Assembly (NCBI GenBank): GCA_003445795.1
Contig: DMCN01000019.1
Span: 19,656 to 29,991, forward strand
Length of the DNA: 10,336 nt
Source: Gallionellaceae bacterium
GTDB lineage: Bacteria; Pseudomonadota; Gammaproteobacteria; Burkholderiales; Gallionellaceae
Direction: 5' to 3'
Shown here: piece after piece, positions 1 through 6,849 of the stretch
How the letters are laid out: every line of letters begins with the position of its first letter
Numbering within the stretch: position 1 is the first letter of the stretch
Translations under genes and position numbers: made by a program
The notes under the pieces: generated by a model
Database searches by the model: none
The model's input: the letters and a program-made list of their open reading frames with translations, nothing else
What the model was told of the DNA's origin: nothing

Positions 1-12
1 GGGGGGGGGGGG
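1..12. repeat. Run of 12 G at the left edge
   Basis: The window opens with twelve consecutive G, directly before the 3' end of the first gene. Nothing else in the window has a homopolymer this long. It lies outside any coding frame I can support. A run of G at a sequence end is a known artefact of two-colour short-read chemistry, so this may be the end of an assembled contig rather than real sequence. I cannot tell the two apart from the window alone. Confidence 0.6.
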
Positions 13-19
13 CGTTGCT

Positions 20-418
20 TTATTCGTCCACCATCTGGCCGAACAGCATCGCGGCGGTGTTTTCCAGCAATGCGACATCCAGCACGCCGATGCACTCCTC
101 GGCGGCTTCGATACCGTCCAGCACGCTGAGGCGTTCGCCTTCGGTGATCTCCCACACATCGGTCGCATCGCCGCGCGCGCGCACCACAGACAGGGTGGCG
201 ATGGCCGCGTCGAGCAGCTCGACTGCGTTCGGTATCTGGGTCTTCTTCGTCACCAAAGCGGTGCGCACCACGGAGATGGCTGCGGCAAGCCGCCCGAACG
301 CGGTGACGCTGAAGCGCCCGTCGCAGGCGGCCTGATAGGGTAGATGCATATCCATCGCATACAGATCCTTCAGCCCCTGGGTGACGGGGACGCGTAATGG
401 CGGGCGTTTTTTAGTCAT
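20..418 (-). CDS. Small uncharacterised protein (132 aa)
   Basis: I do not recognise this protein. It is 132 residues long, has no signal peptide or membrane segment, and looks soluble and mostly helical, with an alanine-rich middle and C-terminal half. The N-terminus is basic (MTKKRPPLRVP) and the rest is increasingly acidic, ending in GQMVDE. It contains two cysteines, near residues 32 and 113, and no motif that suggests catalysis. The ATG is supported by a strong AAGGAGG Shine-Dalgarno sequence 10 bases upstream. It lies 36 bases after the CYTH-CHAD gene on the same strand, with no terminator between them, so it is probably the last gene of the same transcript. No terminator hairpin is visible before the left edge. 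The N-terminal basic patch could bind nucleic acid, but that is a guess. It is confidently a gene and of unknown role. Confidence 0.75.
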   Translation of the reverse strand: MTKKRPPLRVPVTQGLKDLYAMDMHLPYQAACDGRFSVTAFGRLAAAISVVRTALVTKKTQIPNAVELLDAAIATLSVVRARGDATDVWEITEGERLSVLDGIEAAEECIGVLDVALLENTAAMLFGQMVDE

Positions 419-428
419 GCAATGTGGC

Positions 429-435
429 CCTCCTT
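429..435 (-). promoter_or_regulatory. Strong Shine-Dalgarno site for the small last gene
   Basis: On the minus strand this reads AAGGAGG, a full match to the anti-Shine-Dalgarno core, and lies 10 bases before the ATG at 418. It fixes that start and suggests the small gene is translated well on its own rather than by coupling to the CYTH-CHAD gene. The surrounding 36-base gap is AT-rich for this genome. Confidence 0.75.
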
Positions 436-454
436 AAACATTATTTATTGTTCT

Positions 455-1957
455 TCATCCGGCGGAAGTTCGATCCCAGAAGCGCTTTTGCGCCAGGAAA
501 CGTTTCCATGCCCTGCCGAACTCGGCGACGCGTTCGGTAAAGTCATGTTCCATCCAGCCGCGTATGAGTGCGAGTGTATCGTGCCGCGCGGCATTATCCA
601 ACCCGTCCAGCAGACGGTGCGCCACGGCGATGTCATTGAGCGTGCCGAGGATGTCCTGCAGTTCGGACAATGCGGCCACATAGCCCCCTGCCTTGTTGTG
701 GGCAAATATCCCGCCGAACATCTCGATGCTGTAACGCAACTTCTTGCAGGCGATGCGCAAGGCATGCAGTTGCGCGGCATCTTCGCCGGCCAATCCTTTG
801 CCATGCTTGAGGACCTGCCTGCTGCGCCGCTCCAGCGTTAGCGCGGCGAACTGCACCAGCGTGGTGTTCGTTTCCTCCGGTCGCGCGCCGTGCATCCAGG
901 CGCCGAAGCGCAACAGCATGCGCTGGAAGTCCTGCGCAGCCAGGCTGCTCTCCATACCGACATGCTGTTTCCGGCGCGCCCGTTCGCTCATGCTCAGCAC
1001 TTCGCGCAGCCCTTCGTGTTCGGGCAATCTGGTGCAAATGGGGGCCAGCGTTTGCGTGACGAACACGTCCCATTCGCGCGAGCGTCCAAGCTCCACGCAG
1101 AGCGAGCTCACCTGTTCGCGCAAAGCCGACAATTCGGCATCGGGGTGCAGGCGCAATGCGATGGAGAGCACCACGCGCAAACGGCGCAGCCCGACGCGCA
1201 CCTGATGCAGGTATTCCTCGTCCAGTTTCAGCAGAGCCCCCGGCACGTTGGATTGCACATGCGCCAGACAATCTCCGATCAGGCTTTGCAGGGCGCTGTC
1301 CATGCTTTGCGTCTTTTTCAGCGGTGCAAACTGTCCTTTGCTCGCAGAGGGTTTTGCGGCCGAGAACAGCAGGTAGCCGTATTCCGCCTTGCTGGTGTGT
1401 TCCACATCCAGCGGCACGATGTCGAGCAAAGCCAATGCGAGTCTGAAGAGTTGCTGTGGCGCTCCGGATTTGAGTTCGAGTTCCAGTTCGGAGATGGGAC
1501 AGCTCGATTGCCCGGCGCGTATCTCGCCGCTATCCATACAAAGCTCGATCTTTGCACCTTCGAAATCCAGCAGGCGCACGTTGCGCGTGAAGTCGGTGAC
1601 GAACACCGGCTGCAGCCGGTTGCGCACCCCGCCCGGCAATTTGCCGCCGCCGGCCTTGAGGGCGGTGAAATCGAGCTGCTCCGATAGCACCGGCATCTCC
1701 CACTCGTTGCGCTGGTGCAGACCCGCACTCACCTGCCCGCCGCCCTTCAATGTCTGTAGCCATTGCTTGCCGACGCGGCGCAGACGGAGTGCCATCGCGC
1801 GACGGTGCAGCTCGAGATCGGCGGTGTCGTAATAGATGCTGTAGAGTTTGAGCGTGTGCGCACGGTCGGCGGAAAGTGAACGAATGAACGGGTGCCGTTT
1901 GAGCTTTTGCAGATGCTCGGGCGAGATGTGCAGCTTGAGCTCGGTCTCGATGGCCAT
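455..1957 (-). CDS. CYTH and CHAD domain protein, probable inorganic triphosphatase
   Basis: The 500-residue protein has an N-terminal CYTH (triphosphate tunnel metalloenzyme) domain at about residues 1-200 and a C-terminal CHAD domain at about 215-500. The CYTH signature ExExK is E4, E6, K8. Further tunnel residues are visible in LRLRR (57-61), TLKGG (69-73) and the acidic strand ELELELK (157-163). The CHAD part shows the two expected histidine-basic helices, HQVRVGLRRLR (251-261) and HALRIACKKLRY (398-409), plus LGRSREWDV (290-298) and LGTLND (437-442). Proteins of this architecture, such as E. coli YgiF, hydrolyse inorganic triphosphate. CHAD domains bind polyphosphate. A role in polyphosphate or triphosphate metabolism is therefore likely, but not shown here. 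It starts 6 bases after the flavoprotein stop, so translation is probably coupled. The length is close to the family norm and nothing appears broken. Confidence 0.92.
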   Translation of the reverse strand: MAIETELKLHISPEHLQKLKRHPFIRSLSADRAHTLKLYSIYYDTADLELHRRAMALRLRRVGKQWLQTLKGGGQVSAGLHQRNEWEMPVLSEQLDFTALKAGGGKLPGGVRNRLQPVFVTDFTRNVRLLDFEGAKIELCMDSGEIRAGQSSCPISELELELKSGAPQQLFRLALALLDIVPLDVEHTSKAEYGYLLFSAAKPSASKGQFAPLKKTQSMDSALQSLIGDCLAHVQSNVPGALLKLDEEYLHQVRVGLRRLRVVLSIALRLHPDAELSALREQVSSLCVELGRSREWDVFVTQTLAPICTRLPEHEGLREVLSMSERARRKQHVGMESSLAAQDFQRMLLRFGAWMHGARPEETNTTLVQFAALTLERRSRQVLKHGKGLAGEDAAQLHALRIACKKLRYSIEMFGGIFAHNKAGGYVAALSELQDILGTLNDIAVAHRLLDGLDNAARHDTLALIRGWMEHDFTERVAEFGRAWKRFLAQKRFWDRTSAG

Positions 1958-1963
1958 GATGTG

Positions 1964-3139
1964 CTAGACCGCCTGCCCCGCCGCATAGCCGGACGCCCAT
2001 GCCCACTGGAAGTTGTAGCCGCCGAGTTGTCCGGTCACATCCATCACTTCTCCAATGAAAAAAAGTCCGGGGACATCGTTGCATTCCATCGTTTTCGATG
2101 ACAGCGCGCGCGTGTCCACGCCGCCGCAGGTCACTTCCGCCTTGCTGTAACCCAGGGTGCCGGTCGGTGTGATCTGCCAATGCTTCAGTTTATCAGCCAG
2201 CGCGCGCAGTTCTTTATCCGCGCACTGGTTGAGCGGCAGGTTCTGCGCCCATTTCGTCGCAACGATGTCGGCCAGCCGTTTGGGCAGGTATTGCGCGAGG
2301 AAATTTCCCAGCAGCATCTTGCTGCCGCGTTGTTGCGCGAATATTTCCCGCATATCGTGATCCGGGAGCAGATCGATGTCCAGCGGTTCACCCGGTTCCC
2401 AGTAGGAAGAAATCTGCAGGATGGCCGGACCGCTCAGACCGCGATGGGTGAACAGCAGGTTCTCGCGGAAGCTGTGCTTGTCGAAACTGACGACAGCTTC
2501 GAGCGAAGCGCCGGACAGGTCGGTATAGGCCGCCCATTCCTCGGGATGGAAATTCAGCGGCACCAGCCCCGGCTTGAGTCTGGTCATCGGTACGCCGAAC
2601 TGCTCGGCGACCTTGTAGCCAAAGGGGGTCGCGCCGATCTTGGGAATGGACAAGCCTCCCGTGGCGATGACCAGCGATGCAGATTCAATAATTCCGCGGG
2701 CGGTGTTCACCGTAAATGCGCTGCCGCGCCTGATCTCGCCAGCTTCGCACGGCATGGACCAGTGCACGCTGGCTGCATCGCATTCCGACTTGAGCATGGC
2801 GATGATGGCTTCCGATTCATCATCGCAAAATAGCTGGCCCAAGGTCTTCTCGTGGTGTCCGATGCCGTGCCGGTCGAGCATGGCGATGAAATGCTGCGGC
2901 GTGAAACGCGCCAAAGCCGAGCGACAAAAATGCGGATTCAGTGAGAGGTAGTTCTCGGGCTTGGCATTCAAGTTGGTGAAATTGCAGCGCCCGCCGCCCG
3001 AGATGCGGATCTTCTCTGCCAGTTTGTGCGCGTGATCAAGCAGCAGCACCGAGCGTCCGCGCTGTGCCGCCGTCAGCGCGCACATCATGCCCGCCGCGCC
3101 TGCACCGATGATGAGCACATCTGTTTTTTGCACGTTCAT
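1964..3139 (-). CDS. YhiN/HI0933-family FAD-dependent flavoprotein
   Basis: This 391-residue protein belongs to the HI0933/YhiN (BaiN-like) flavoprotein family. The N-terminal dinucleotide-binding motif GAGAAG is at 12-17, in the Rossmann strand VLIIGAGAAG. The family signature SGGGRCNFTN is at 47-56 and ATGGLSIPKIGATPFGY at 159-175. The C-terminal FAD contact FIGEVMDVTGQLGGYNFQWA is near 360-380, with the conserved TCGGVDT just before it. Family members bind FAD non-covalently and are annotated as NAD(P)/FAD-dependent oxidoreductases. The physiological substrate is mostly unknown, and the bile-acid role implied by the name BaiN should not be assumed here. The start overlaps the hydrolase stop as ATGA, which implies translational coupling. 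It is complete, with no signal peptide, so it should be cytoplasmic. Confidence 0.93.
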   Translation of the reverse strand: MNVQKTDVLIIGAGAAGMMCALTAAQRGRSVLLLDHAHKLAEKIRISGGGRCNFTNLNAKPENYLSLNPHFCRSALARFTPQHFIAMLDRHGIGHHEKTLGQLFCDDESEAIIAMLKSECDAASVHWSMPCEAGEIRRGSAFTVNTARGIIESASLVIATGGLSIPKIGATPFGYKVAEQFGVPMTRLKPGLVPLNFHPEEWAAYTDLSGASLEAVVSFDKHSFRENLLFTHRGLSGPAILQISSYWEPGEPLDIDLLPDHDMREIFAQQRGSKMLLGNFLAQYLPKRLADIVATKWAQNLPLNQCADKELRALADKLKHWQITPTGTLGYSKAEVTCGGVDTRALSSKTMECNDVPGLFFIGEVMDVTGQLGGYNFQWAWASGYAAGQAV

Positions 3140-4020
3140 CGCATCTGTGCCGCGTGGCGACGGGTGAAATCATAGAACGCGGCGCGGTATTCGAGCAGGC
3201 CGACGCTGCTGGAATTGGTGTGCTCACCGCCTTCGATGAGTTTGATCTCCTTGGGCACCGCAGCCTGTTCATACAGTTGCTGACTCATCCGGAACGGCGT
3301 GCGCTTGTCCCAGGTGCCGTGGATGAAGAGCACCGGCACTTTCAGTCTGCCGACCTTGCCCAGCGAATCGAAACGCTGGTTCAGCAATGTATCCACCGGC
3401 AACCAGGGATATTCCGCCTCGGCCATCTCGCGCATGGAAGTGAAAGCGCTTTCTACGATCAGTCCCGCCGCCTCCGGATGGCGCAGCGCCAGCTCGATGC
3501 CCACCGCGCCGCCCATGGAATGGCCATAGATGAAGGTGCGTTGCGGGTCCTGGCGACGCTGGTACATTAGATAGTTCCAAGCCGACTCGGCATCTTCATA
3601 CATCGTGGTCTCGCTCGGCCCGACACCCTTGCTCTTGCCGTAGCCGCGATAGTCTACCAGTAGCAGGTTGTAGCCGGCATCGTGCAGACGCTGGGTGTGT
3701 TCGATGAGGTGGCTGATGTTGTGTTTGTGACCGTGCAGATACAGCAGGGTCGGCGCAGCACTGACTGCGGCCGGAATCCACCAAGCATAGAGTTCGCCAC
3801 GCGCCTTGGCGGAACCCGAGGGGATGGTGAATTGCTCGTACTTCATCCCCAATCGGTCAGGTGTGGTTTGGATGTCGGCGCTGGGCAGATATATCTTGCT
3901 GCGCTGGATGGCCCAGAAATAAACGCATACGGCGATATAAGCCAGCACCACCGCCGTCAGGGTCCAGCGGACTCGCCGCGACCATTTCAGGATGACGGCT
4001 GTTCTTGCAGTCTTTTCCAA
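3136..4020 (-). CDS. Membrane-anchored alpha/beta hydrolase (BEM46/ABHD13-like)
   Basis: This is a 294-residue serine hydrolase with a single N-terminal hydrophobic helix (about 19-37) preceded by several arginines. That arrangement predicts an inner-membrane anchor with the catalytic domain outside the cytoplasm. The alpha/beta-hydrolase parts are clear: oxyanion-hole strand LLYLHGHKHN (92-101), DYRGYGKS (123-130), nucleophile elbow GHSMGG with S168, acid D238 in GTWDKRTPF, and H267 in GGEHTNS. The YRGYGKS block resembles the BEM46/ABHD13 group. The natural ester, thioester or peptide substrate is unknown. The start codon is TTG, inside the 3' end of dnaQ (34-base overlap). No ATG occurs before residue 59, which would lose the anchor and the first strands. 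An AAAGGAG site 7 bases upstream supports TTG. The stop overlaps the next gene's ATG. Confidence 0.88.
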   Translation of the reverse strand: MEKTARTAVILKWSRRVRWTLTAVVLAYIAVCVYFWAIQRSKIYLPSADIQTTPDRLGMKYEQFTIPSGSAKARGELYAWWIPAAVSAAPTLLYLHGHKHNISHLIEHTQRLHDAGYNLLLVDYRGYGKSKGVGPSETTMYEDAESAWNYLMYQRRQDPQRTFIYGHSMGGAVGIELALRHPEAAGLIVESAFTSMREMAEAEYPWLPVDTLLNQRFDSLGKVGRLKVPVLFIHGTWDKRTPFRMSQQLYEQAAVPKEIKLIEGGEHTNSSSVGLLEYRAAFYDFTRRHAAQMR

Positions 4021-4694
4021 ACGCAGGCTCCTTTGCTGGCTTTCTCGATGTCTTCCAGTTGGCTACGATGCAGAGCGAGTTCGTCTTCGCTGGCGGACAA
4101 CACGCGCACGCTCATGCGTATCGCTTCTCCCTCCGCGTTGAGGTGCCCGCCCTCTTCATCGCTACTGTCCTCGCCCAGCAGGCTCTCCTGCCCGCGCGTC
4201 ATCGCCAGATAGACTTCGGCGAGCAGCTCGGTATCGAGCAGCGCGCCGTGCAGGGTGCGGTGCGAGTTGTCGATCTGGTAGCGGTCGCACAGGGCGTTCA
4301 GGTTGTTCTTCTTGCCCGGATGCAGTTCCTTGGCGACCTTGAGCGTGTCGATCACCTGATTTTTCAGCAGCGGCAGTCCGGCCAGTGCCAGTTCGGCATT
4401 GAGGAAACCGATATCGAACGGCGCGTTGTGGATGATGAGTTCCGCACCGGCGATGAATTCGAGCAGCGCAGGGGCGACTTCGGCAAACTTGGGCTCGCCC
4501 TGCAAGCGGTCCAGCGTCAGTCCGTGCACCGCCGCCGCACCTTCGTCGATCTCGCGTTCGGGATTGAGGTAACGGTGGAAGGTGCGCTCGGAGACCTTGC
4601 GCCCGTCCATCTCGATGGCAGCGACTTCGATGATGCGGTGCCCCTGCTTGGGATCGAGTCCGGTGGTTTCCGTATCCAGCACGATTTTACGCAT
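3987..4694 (-). CDS. dnaQ: DNA polymerase III epsilon subunit, 3'-5' proofreading exonuclease
   Basis: This is the proofreading subunit of the replicative polymerase, with a DEDDh-type exonuclease domain at about residues 1-170. All five catalytic residues are visible: D7 and E9 in VLDTETTG (ExoI), D94 in HNAPFDIGFLN (ExoII), and H149 and D154 in HGALLDTELL (ExoIII). The remaining 65 or so residues are charged and flexible, with an acidic stretch (GEDSSDEEGG). They correspond to the tail that binds the polymerase alpha subunit in E. coli DnaQ. The chosen ATG at 4694 gives 235 residues and begins directly at the ExoI strand, as in the family. The frame is open farther upstream to 4769, but that stretch is only the shadow of rnhA. 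The gene overlaps the rnhA end by 8 bases and the hydrolase start by 34, so it is expressed as part of the operon. Confidence 0.96.
   Translation of the reverse strand: MRKIVLDTETTGLDPKQGHRIIEVAAIEMDGRKVSERTFHRYLNPEREIDEGAAAVHGLTLDRLQGEPKFAEVAPALLEFIAGAELIIHNAPFDIGFLNAELALAGLPLLKNQVIDTLKVAKELHPGKKNNLNALCDRYQIDNSHRTLHGALLDTELLAEVYLAMTRGQESLLGEDSSDEEGGHLNAEGEAIRMSVRVLSASEDELALHRSQLEDIEKASKGACVWKRLQEQPSS
4028..4034 (-). promoter_or_regulatory. Shine-Dalgarno site deciding the TTG start of the hydrolase
   Basis: The minus strand reads AAAGGAG here, seven bases before the TTG at 4020 and inside the dnaQ reading frame. It is one of the best ribosome-binding sites in the window and sits at ideal spacing. 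It is the main reason for accepting a non-ATG start and a long overlap. Confidence 0.7.
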
Positions 4695-5142
4695 CACCGC
4701 CTCCCTGTATCGATTCCACGCCGCGGTTCGCCAACTGGTCGGCGCGCTCGTTGCCGTCGTGCCCCGCATGTCCCTTCACCCACACCCATTCGACATGGTG
4801 CTGCTCGGCCAGCGCGTCCAGCCTGCGCCACAGGTCTTCGTTCTTCACTGGTTTCTTGTCGGCCGTCTTCCAGCCGCGCTTCTTCCAGTTGTGCACCCAT
4901 TCGCTGATGCCCTGCTGCACGTATTTCGAGTCGGTATGCAGGCGTACCTTGCACTGGCGCGTCAATGCTTCCAGCGCCGAGATCGCTCCCAGCAGTTCCA
5001 TGCGGTTGTTGGTGGTGTGCGCCTCACCGCCGAACAGCTCGCGCTCCTTGCCCTTCATGCGCAGCAGCGCGCCCCATCCGCCCACGCCGGGATTGCCCTT
5101 GCAGGCGCCATCGGTGAATATCTCGACTACCTCTTCGCTCAT
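4687..5142 (-). CDS. rnhA: Ribonuclease HI
   Basis: This 151-residue protein is a type I RNase H, which cuts the RNA strand of RNA-DNA hybrids such as R-loops and Okazaki primers, using two metal ions. The DEDD active site is complete and offset by one from E. coli: D11 in IFTDGAC, E49 in NNRMEL, D71 in HTDSKYV and D135 in NERADQLA, with the flexible-loop H125 in KGHAGH. The basic handle region (WVHNWKKRGWKTADKKPVKN, 82-101) is present, so it is the full bacterial form. The ATG at 5142 overlaps the methyltransferase stop as ATGA and matches the family start. The frame stays open upstream to 5343, but those residues are low-complexity shadow sequence. Coupling of rnhA to dnaQ is also seen, in divergent form, in E. 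coli. Confidence 0.97.
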   Translation of the reverse strand: MSEEVVEIFTDGACKGNPGVGGWGALLRMKGKERELFGGEAHTTNNRMELLGAISALEALTRQCKVRLHTDSKYVQQGISEWVHNWKKRGWKTADKKPVKNEDLWRRLDALAEQHHVEWVWVKGHAGHDGNERADQLANRGVESIQGGGDA

Positions 5143-5885
5143 TCTGACTCTGTCTTCTGTGTGATCTTGTTGTTCAATTTCGGCGCCACCGGCAACAGTT
5201 TGCGCACCAGCCCCGCGTTCCATTTCGGCTTGATCAGGCGCATGCCCGGCACGCGCTTGATCGCATGCAGGAAATACACCCCGCCGCTCACCGCCCACCA
5301 GCGGTCCCCCGCCTTTTCCATGAAGTCGCAACGGTCCAGCCATTTGCGGTGATGGAACGGCGGCGCATACGCGCCGAAACGCCCACCCACCACCTCAAAG
5401 CCAAGCAGCGCCAGCCAATCCTTCATGCGCTGCAGCGTGATGAACTGGCCGCTCCAGGGATAGCCCTGCTTCCTGCCCAGCGCGCGGTGCAGCCCCCACA
5501 GGCTGAACGGATTGAAACCGCTGATGATGAGGTTGCCCTCCGGCATCAGCACGCGTTCCACCTCGCGGATGATCTGGTGCGGATTGTCCGAGAACTCAAG
5601 CACATGCGGCAGCAACACCAGATCCAGGCTATCGCTGTCGAACGGCAGTTCGGTGCAGATCAGCCGCACATCGTTGCCCGGCTGGTTGCCCGCAGAGAAG
5701 CGCAGCGGGATGCGGCTGTTGTGCAGGAAATTCTGCTCCGGCAAGCCCATCTGTGCGGCATTGAAACCGAAGATATCGGCCACCGTCTTGTCGAAGTAGG
5801 CCTGCTCGCGCGTCAGGATATAGCCGCCCTGCTCGCTGGCGAACCATTCACTCAGACTTTGTGCGCGTGACTTACAATTAGGCAT
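5139..5885 (-). CDS. YafS-like class I SAM-dependent methyltransferase
   Basis: This 248-residue protein resembles the methyltransferase found beside gloB and rnhA in many proteobacteria (YafS in E. coli). The methyltransferase-11 core is visible as LPFDSDSLDLVLLPHVLEF (80-98), DNPHQIIREVERVLMPEGNLIISGFNPFSLWGL and the later strand GFEVVGGRFGAY. The usual glycine-rich SAM motif I (GxGxG) is absent: that region reads NFLHNSRIPLRFSAGNQPGNDVRLI. YafS has a similar departure as far as I recall. The substrate is unknown, and a link to gloB or RNase H is by position only. The ATG is the first after an in-frame stop, 23 bases from the gloB start on the other strand. Its own ribosome site is weak (AGG). 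It is the first gene of the seven-gene minus-strand run and overlaps rnhA by 4 bases. Confidence 0.85.
   Translation of the reverse strand: MPNCKSRAQSLSEWFASEQGGYILTREQAYFDKTVADIFGFNAAQMGLPEQNFLHNSRIPLRFSAGNQPGNDVRLICTELPFDSDSLDLVLLPHVLEFSDNPHQIIREVERVLMPEGNLIISGFNPFSLWGLHRALGRKQGYPWSGQFITLQRMKDWLALLGFEVVGGRFGAYAPPFHHRKWLDRCDFMEKAGDRWWAVSGGVYFLHAIKRVPGMRLIKPKWNAGLVRKLLPVAPKLNNKITQKTESE
5873..5878 (+). promoter_or_regulatory. Candidate -10 box for gloB
   Basis: TACAAT matches five of six bases of the sigma-70 -10 consensus and lies 30 bases before the gloB ATG, inside the first codons of the divergent methyltransferase. Transcription would begin near 5885. I see no good -35 box at 16-18 bases, so the promoter may need an activator or may not be real. 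It is the best candidate because the intergenic gap is only 23 bases. Confidence 0.35.
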
Positions 5886-5890
5886 CGCCT

Positions 5891-5904
5891 GTTTACCTGT
5901 AAAC
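5891..5904. promoter_or_regulatory. Palindrome between gloB and the methyltransferase gene
   Basis: GTTTAC-CT-GTAAAC is a perfect 6-base inverted repeat with a 2-base centre and fills most of the 23-base gap between the two divergent genes. If transcription of gloB starts near 5885, the site lies just downstream of the start point, where a repressor could act on both genes. The short arms would also allow chance occurrence. I do not recognise it as the site of a named regulator. Confidence 0.35.
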
Positions 5905-5908
5905 CTTC

Positions 5909-6655
5909 ATGTTCGAGATTGCCACCATCCCCGCCCTGCAGGACAACTACATCTGGGCCATCCATGACGACCGCAGCGCCGTCGTGGTCGATCCCGGTGA
6001 AGCCTGGCCGGTGCTGGATTTCCTGCAACGGAACGGCCTGAATCTGGAGGCGATTCTGTGTACCCACCGCCATCACGACCATGTCGACGGCATCGAGGAA
6101 CTGCGCGGAGTATATAACGTGCCGGTGCACGGGCGAAGCCATCCGAAGAACCCCCATATCACCCACGACTTGCGCGAGGGCGACCGCCTGACGCTGGACC
6201 GATTCGGCCTGGTTTTCGACATCATCGAACTGCCCGGACATCTGGATGACCATATCGCCTTCGTCGCGCCGGGCTTGGTGTTTAGCGGCGACATCTTGTT
6301 TGGCGCGGGTTGTGGCAGGAATTTCGAGGGAACCTTGGCCCAATTGCATCACTCCCTGCAACGGCTGGCGGCATTACCCGAAGACACCCTGGTCTATTGC
6401 GCGCACGAATACACCTTATCTTGCTTGTCATATGCACTCGTTTGCGAGCCCGGCAACCAGGACATCCAGCGCCGCATTGCCGATACACAGGCCTTGCGTG
6501 CCGCCGGTCGGGCGACCGTGCCATTCACCATAGCGCTGGAAAAGGCCACCAACCCCTACCTGCGCTGTACCAACCCAGAACTCATCTCTACCTTACAGGC
6601 GCGAGGTCTGACCGATACCAGCGAACTATCCGTATTTTCCGCGCTGAAAGGGTGA
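5909..6655 (+). CDS. gloB: Hydroxyacylglutathione hydrolase (glyoxalase II)
   Basis: This 248-residue metallo-beta-lactamase-fold enzyme completes the glyoxalase pathway by hydrolysing S-lactoylglutathione to D-lactate and glutathione in the cytoplasm. The binuclear metal site is complete: THRHHDH (T52-H58), H111 in ELPGHLDDHI, D128 in FSGDILF and H166 in VYCAHEYT. The block after D128 (GAGCGRNFEG) and the C-terminal TNPYLRC are typical of glyoxalase II and separate it from other members of the fold. The second metal motif reads GHLDDH instead of the more common GHTxxH, which keeps both histidines. The N-terminus (FEIATIPALQDNYIW) is typical, so the ATG is secure. The ribosome site is weak. 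It is transcribed away from the methyltransferase, and no terminator follows it before the tRNA, so some transcripts may read into the tRNA. Confidence 0.96.
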   Translation: MFEIATIPALQDNYIWAIHDDRSAVVVDPGEAWPVLDFLQRNGLNLEAILCTHRHHDHVDGIEELRGVYNVPVHGRSHPKNPHITHDLREGDRLTLDRFGLVFDIIELPGHLDDHIAFVAPGLVFSGDILFGAGCGRNFEGTLAQLHHSLQRLAALPEDTLVYCAHEYTLSCLSYALVCEPGNQDIQRRIADTQALRAAGRATVPFTIALEKATNPYLRCTNPELISTLQARGLTDTSELSVFSALKG

Positions 6656-6670
6656 AAAGCACTTTTCCGA

Positions 6671-6707
6671 TTGCCTGAATTGGCGTTCTAGTTTATTCTG
6701 CGCGCCC
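6671..6707 (+). promoter_or_regulatory. Candidate stable-RNA promoter for tRNA-Ser
   Basis: TTGCCT (6671-6676) and TTTATT (6692-6697) lie 15 bases apart and resemble imperfect -35 and -10 boxes. They are followed by a GC-only stretch at 6700-6707 (GCGCGCCC) near the expected start point. A GC-rich discriminator is a mark of tRNA and rRNA promoters under stringent control by ppGpp. The boxes themselves are weak, and readthrough from gloB is an alternative source of the transcript. Confidence 0.4.
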
Positions 6708-6711
6708 TTCC

Positions 6712-6803
<92 letters not shown>

Positions 6804-6806
6804 ATA

Positions 6807-6832
6807 AAAAGGACACCCTGCGGTGTCCTTTT
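6807..6832. terminator. Bidirectional intrinsic terminator between tRNA-Ser and the thioredoxin gene
   Basis: AAAAGGACACC, loop CTGC, GGTGTCCTTTT forms a perfect 7-base GC-containing stem flanked by A and T runs on the two sides. It therefore reads as a rho-independent terminator on both strands. It begins 5 bases after the tRNA CCA and ends 17 bases past the stop of the convergent thioredoxin gene, so it can end both transcripts. Confidence 0.85.
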
Positions 6833-6849
6833 CCATTCAAAGTCGTGTT

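Noticed and set aside
890..1687. 265-codon plus-strand frame inside the CYTH-CHAD gene
   Set aside because: It is antisense to clear CYTH and CHAD motifs, has no ribosome site and no recognisable fold.
4695..4769. Longer dnaQ with 25 more residues
   Set aside because: It would lie wholly inside rnhA and add residues not seen in the family before the ExoI strand.
4005..4907. 300-codon plus-strand frame across dnaQ and rnhA
   Set aside because: It crosses two genes with complete catalytic residues on the other strand and reads as low-complexity shadow sequence.
5143..5343. Longer rnhA with 67 more residues at the N-terminus
   Set aside because: The extra part is a frame shadow of the methyltransferase; the ATG at 5142 begins the RNase H fold as in E. 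coli and overlaps the previous stop neatly.
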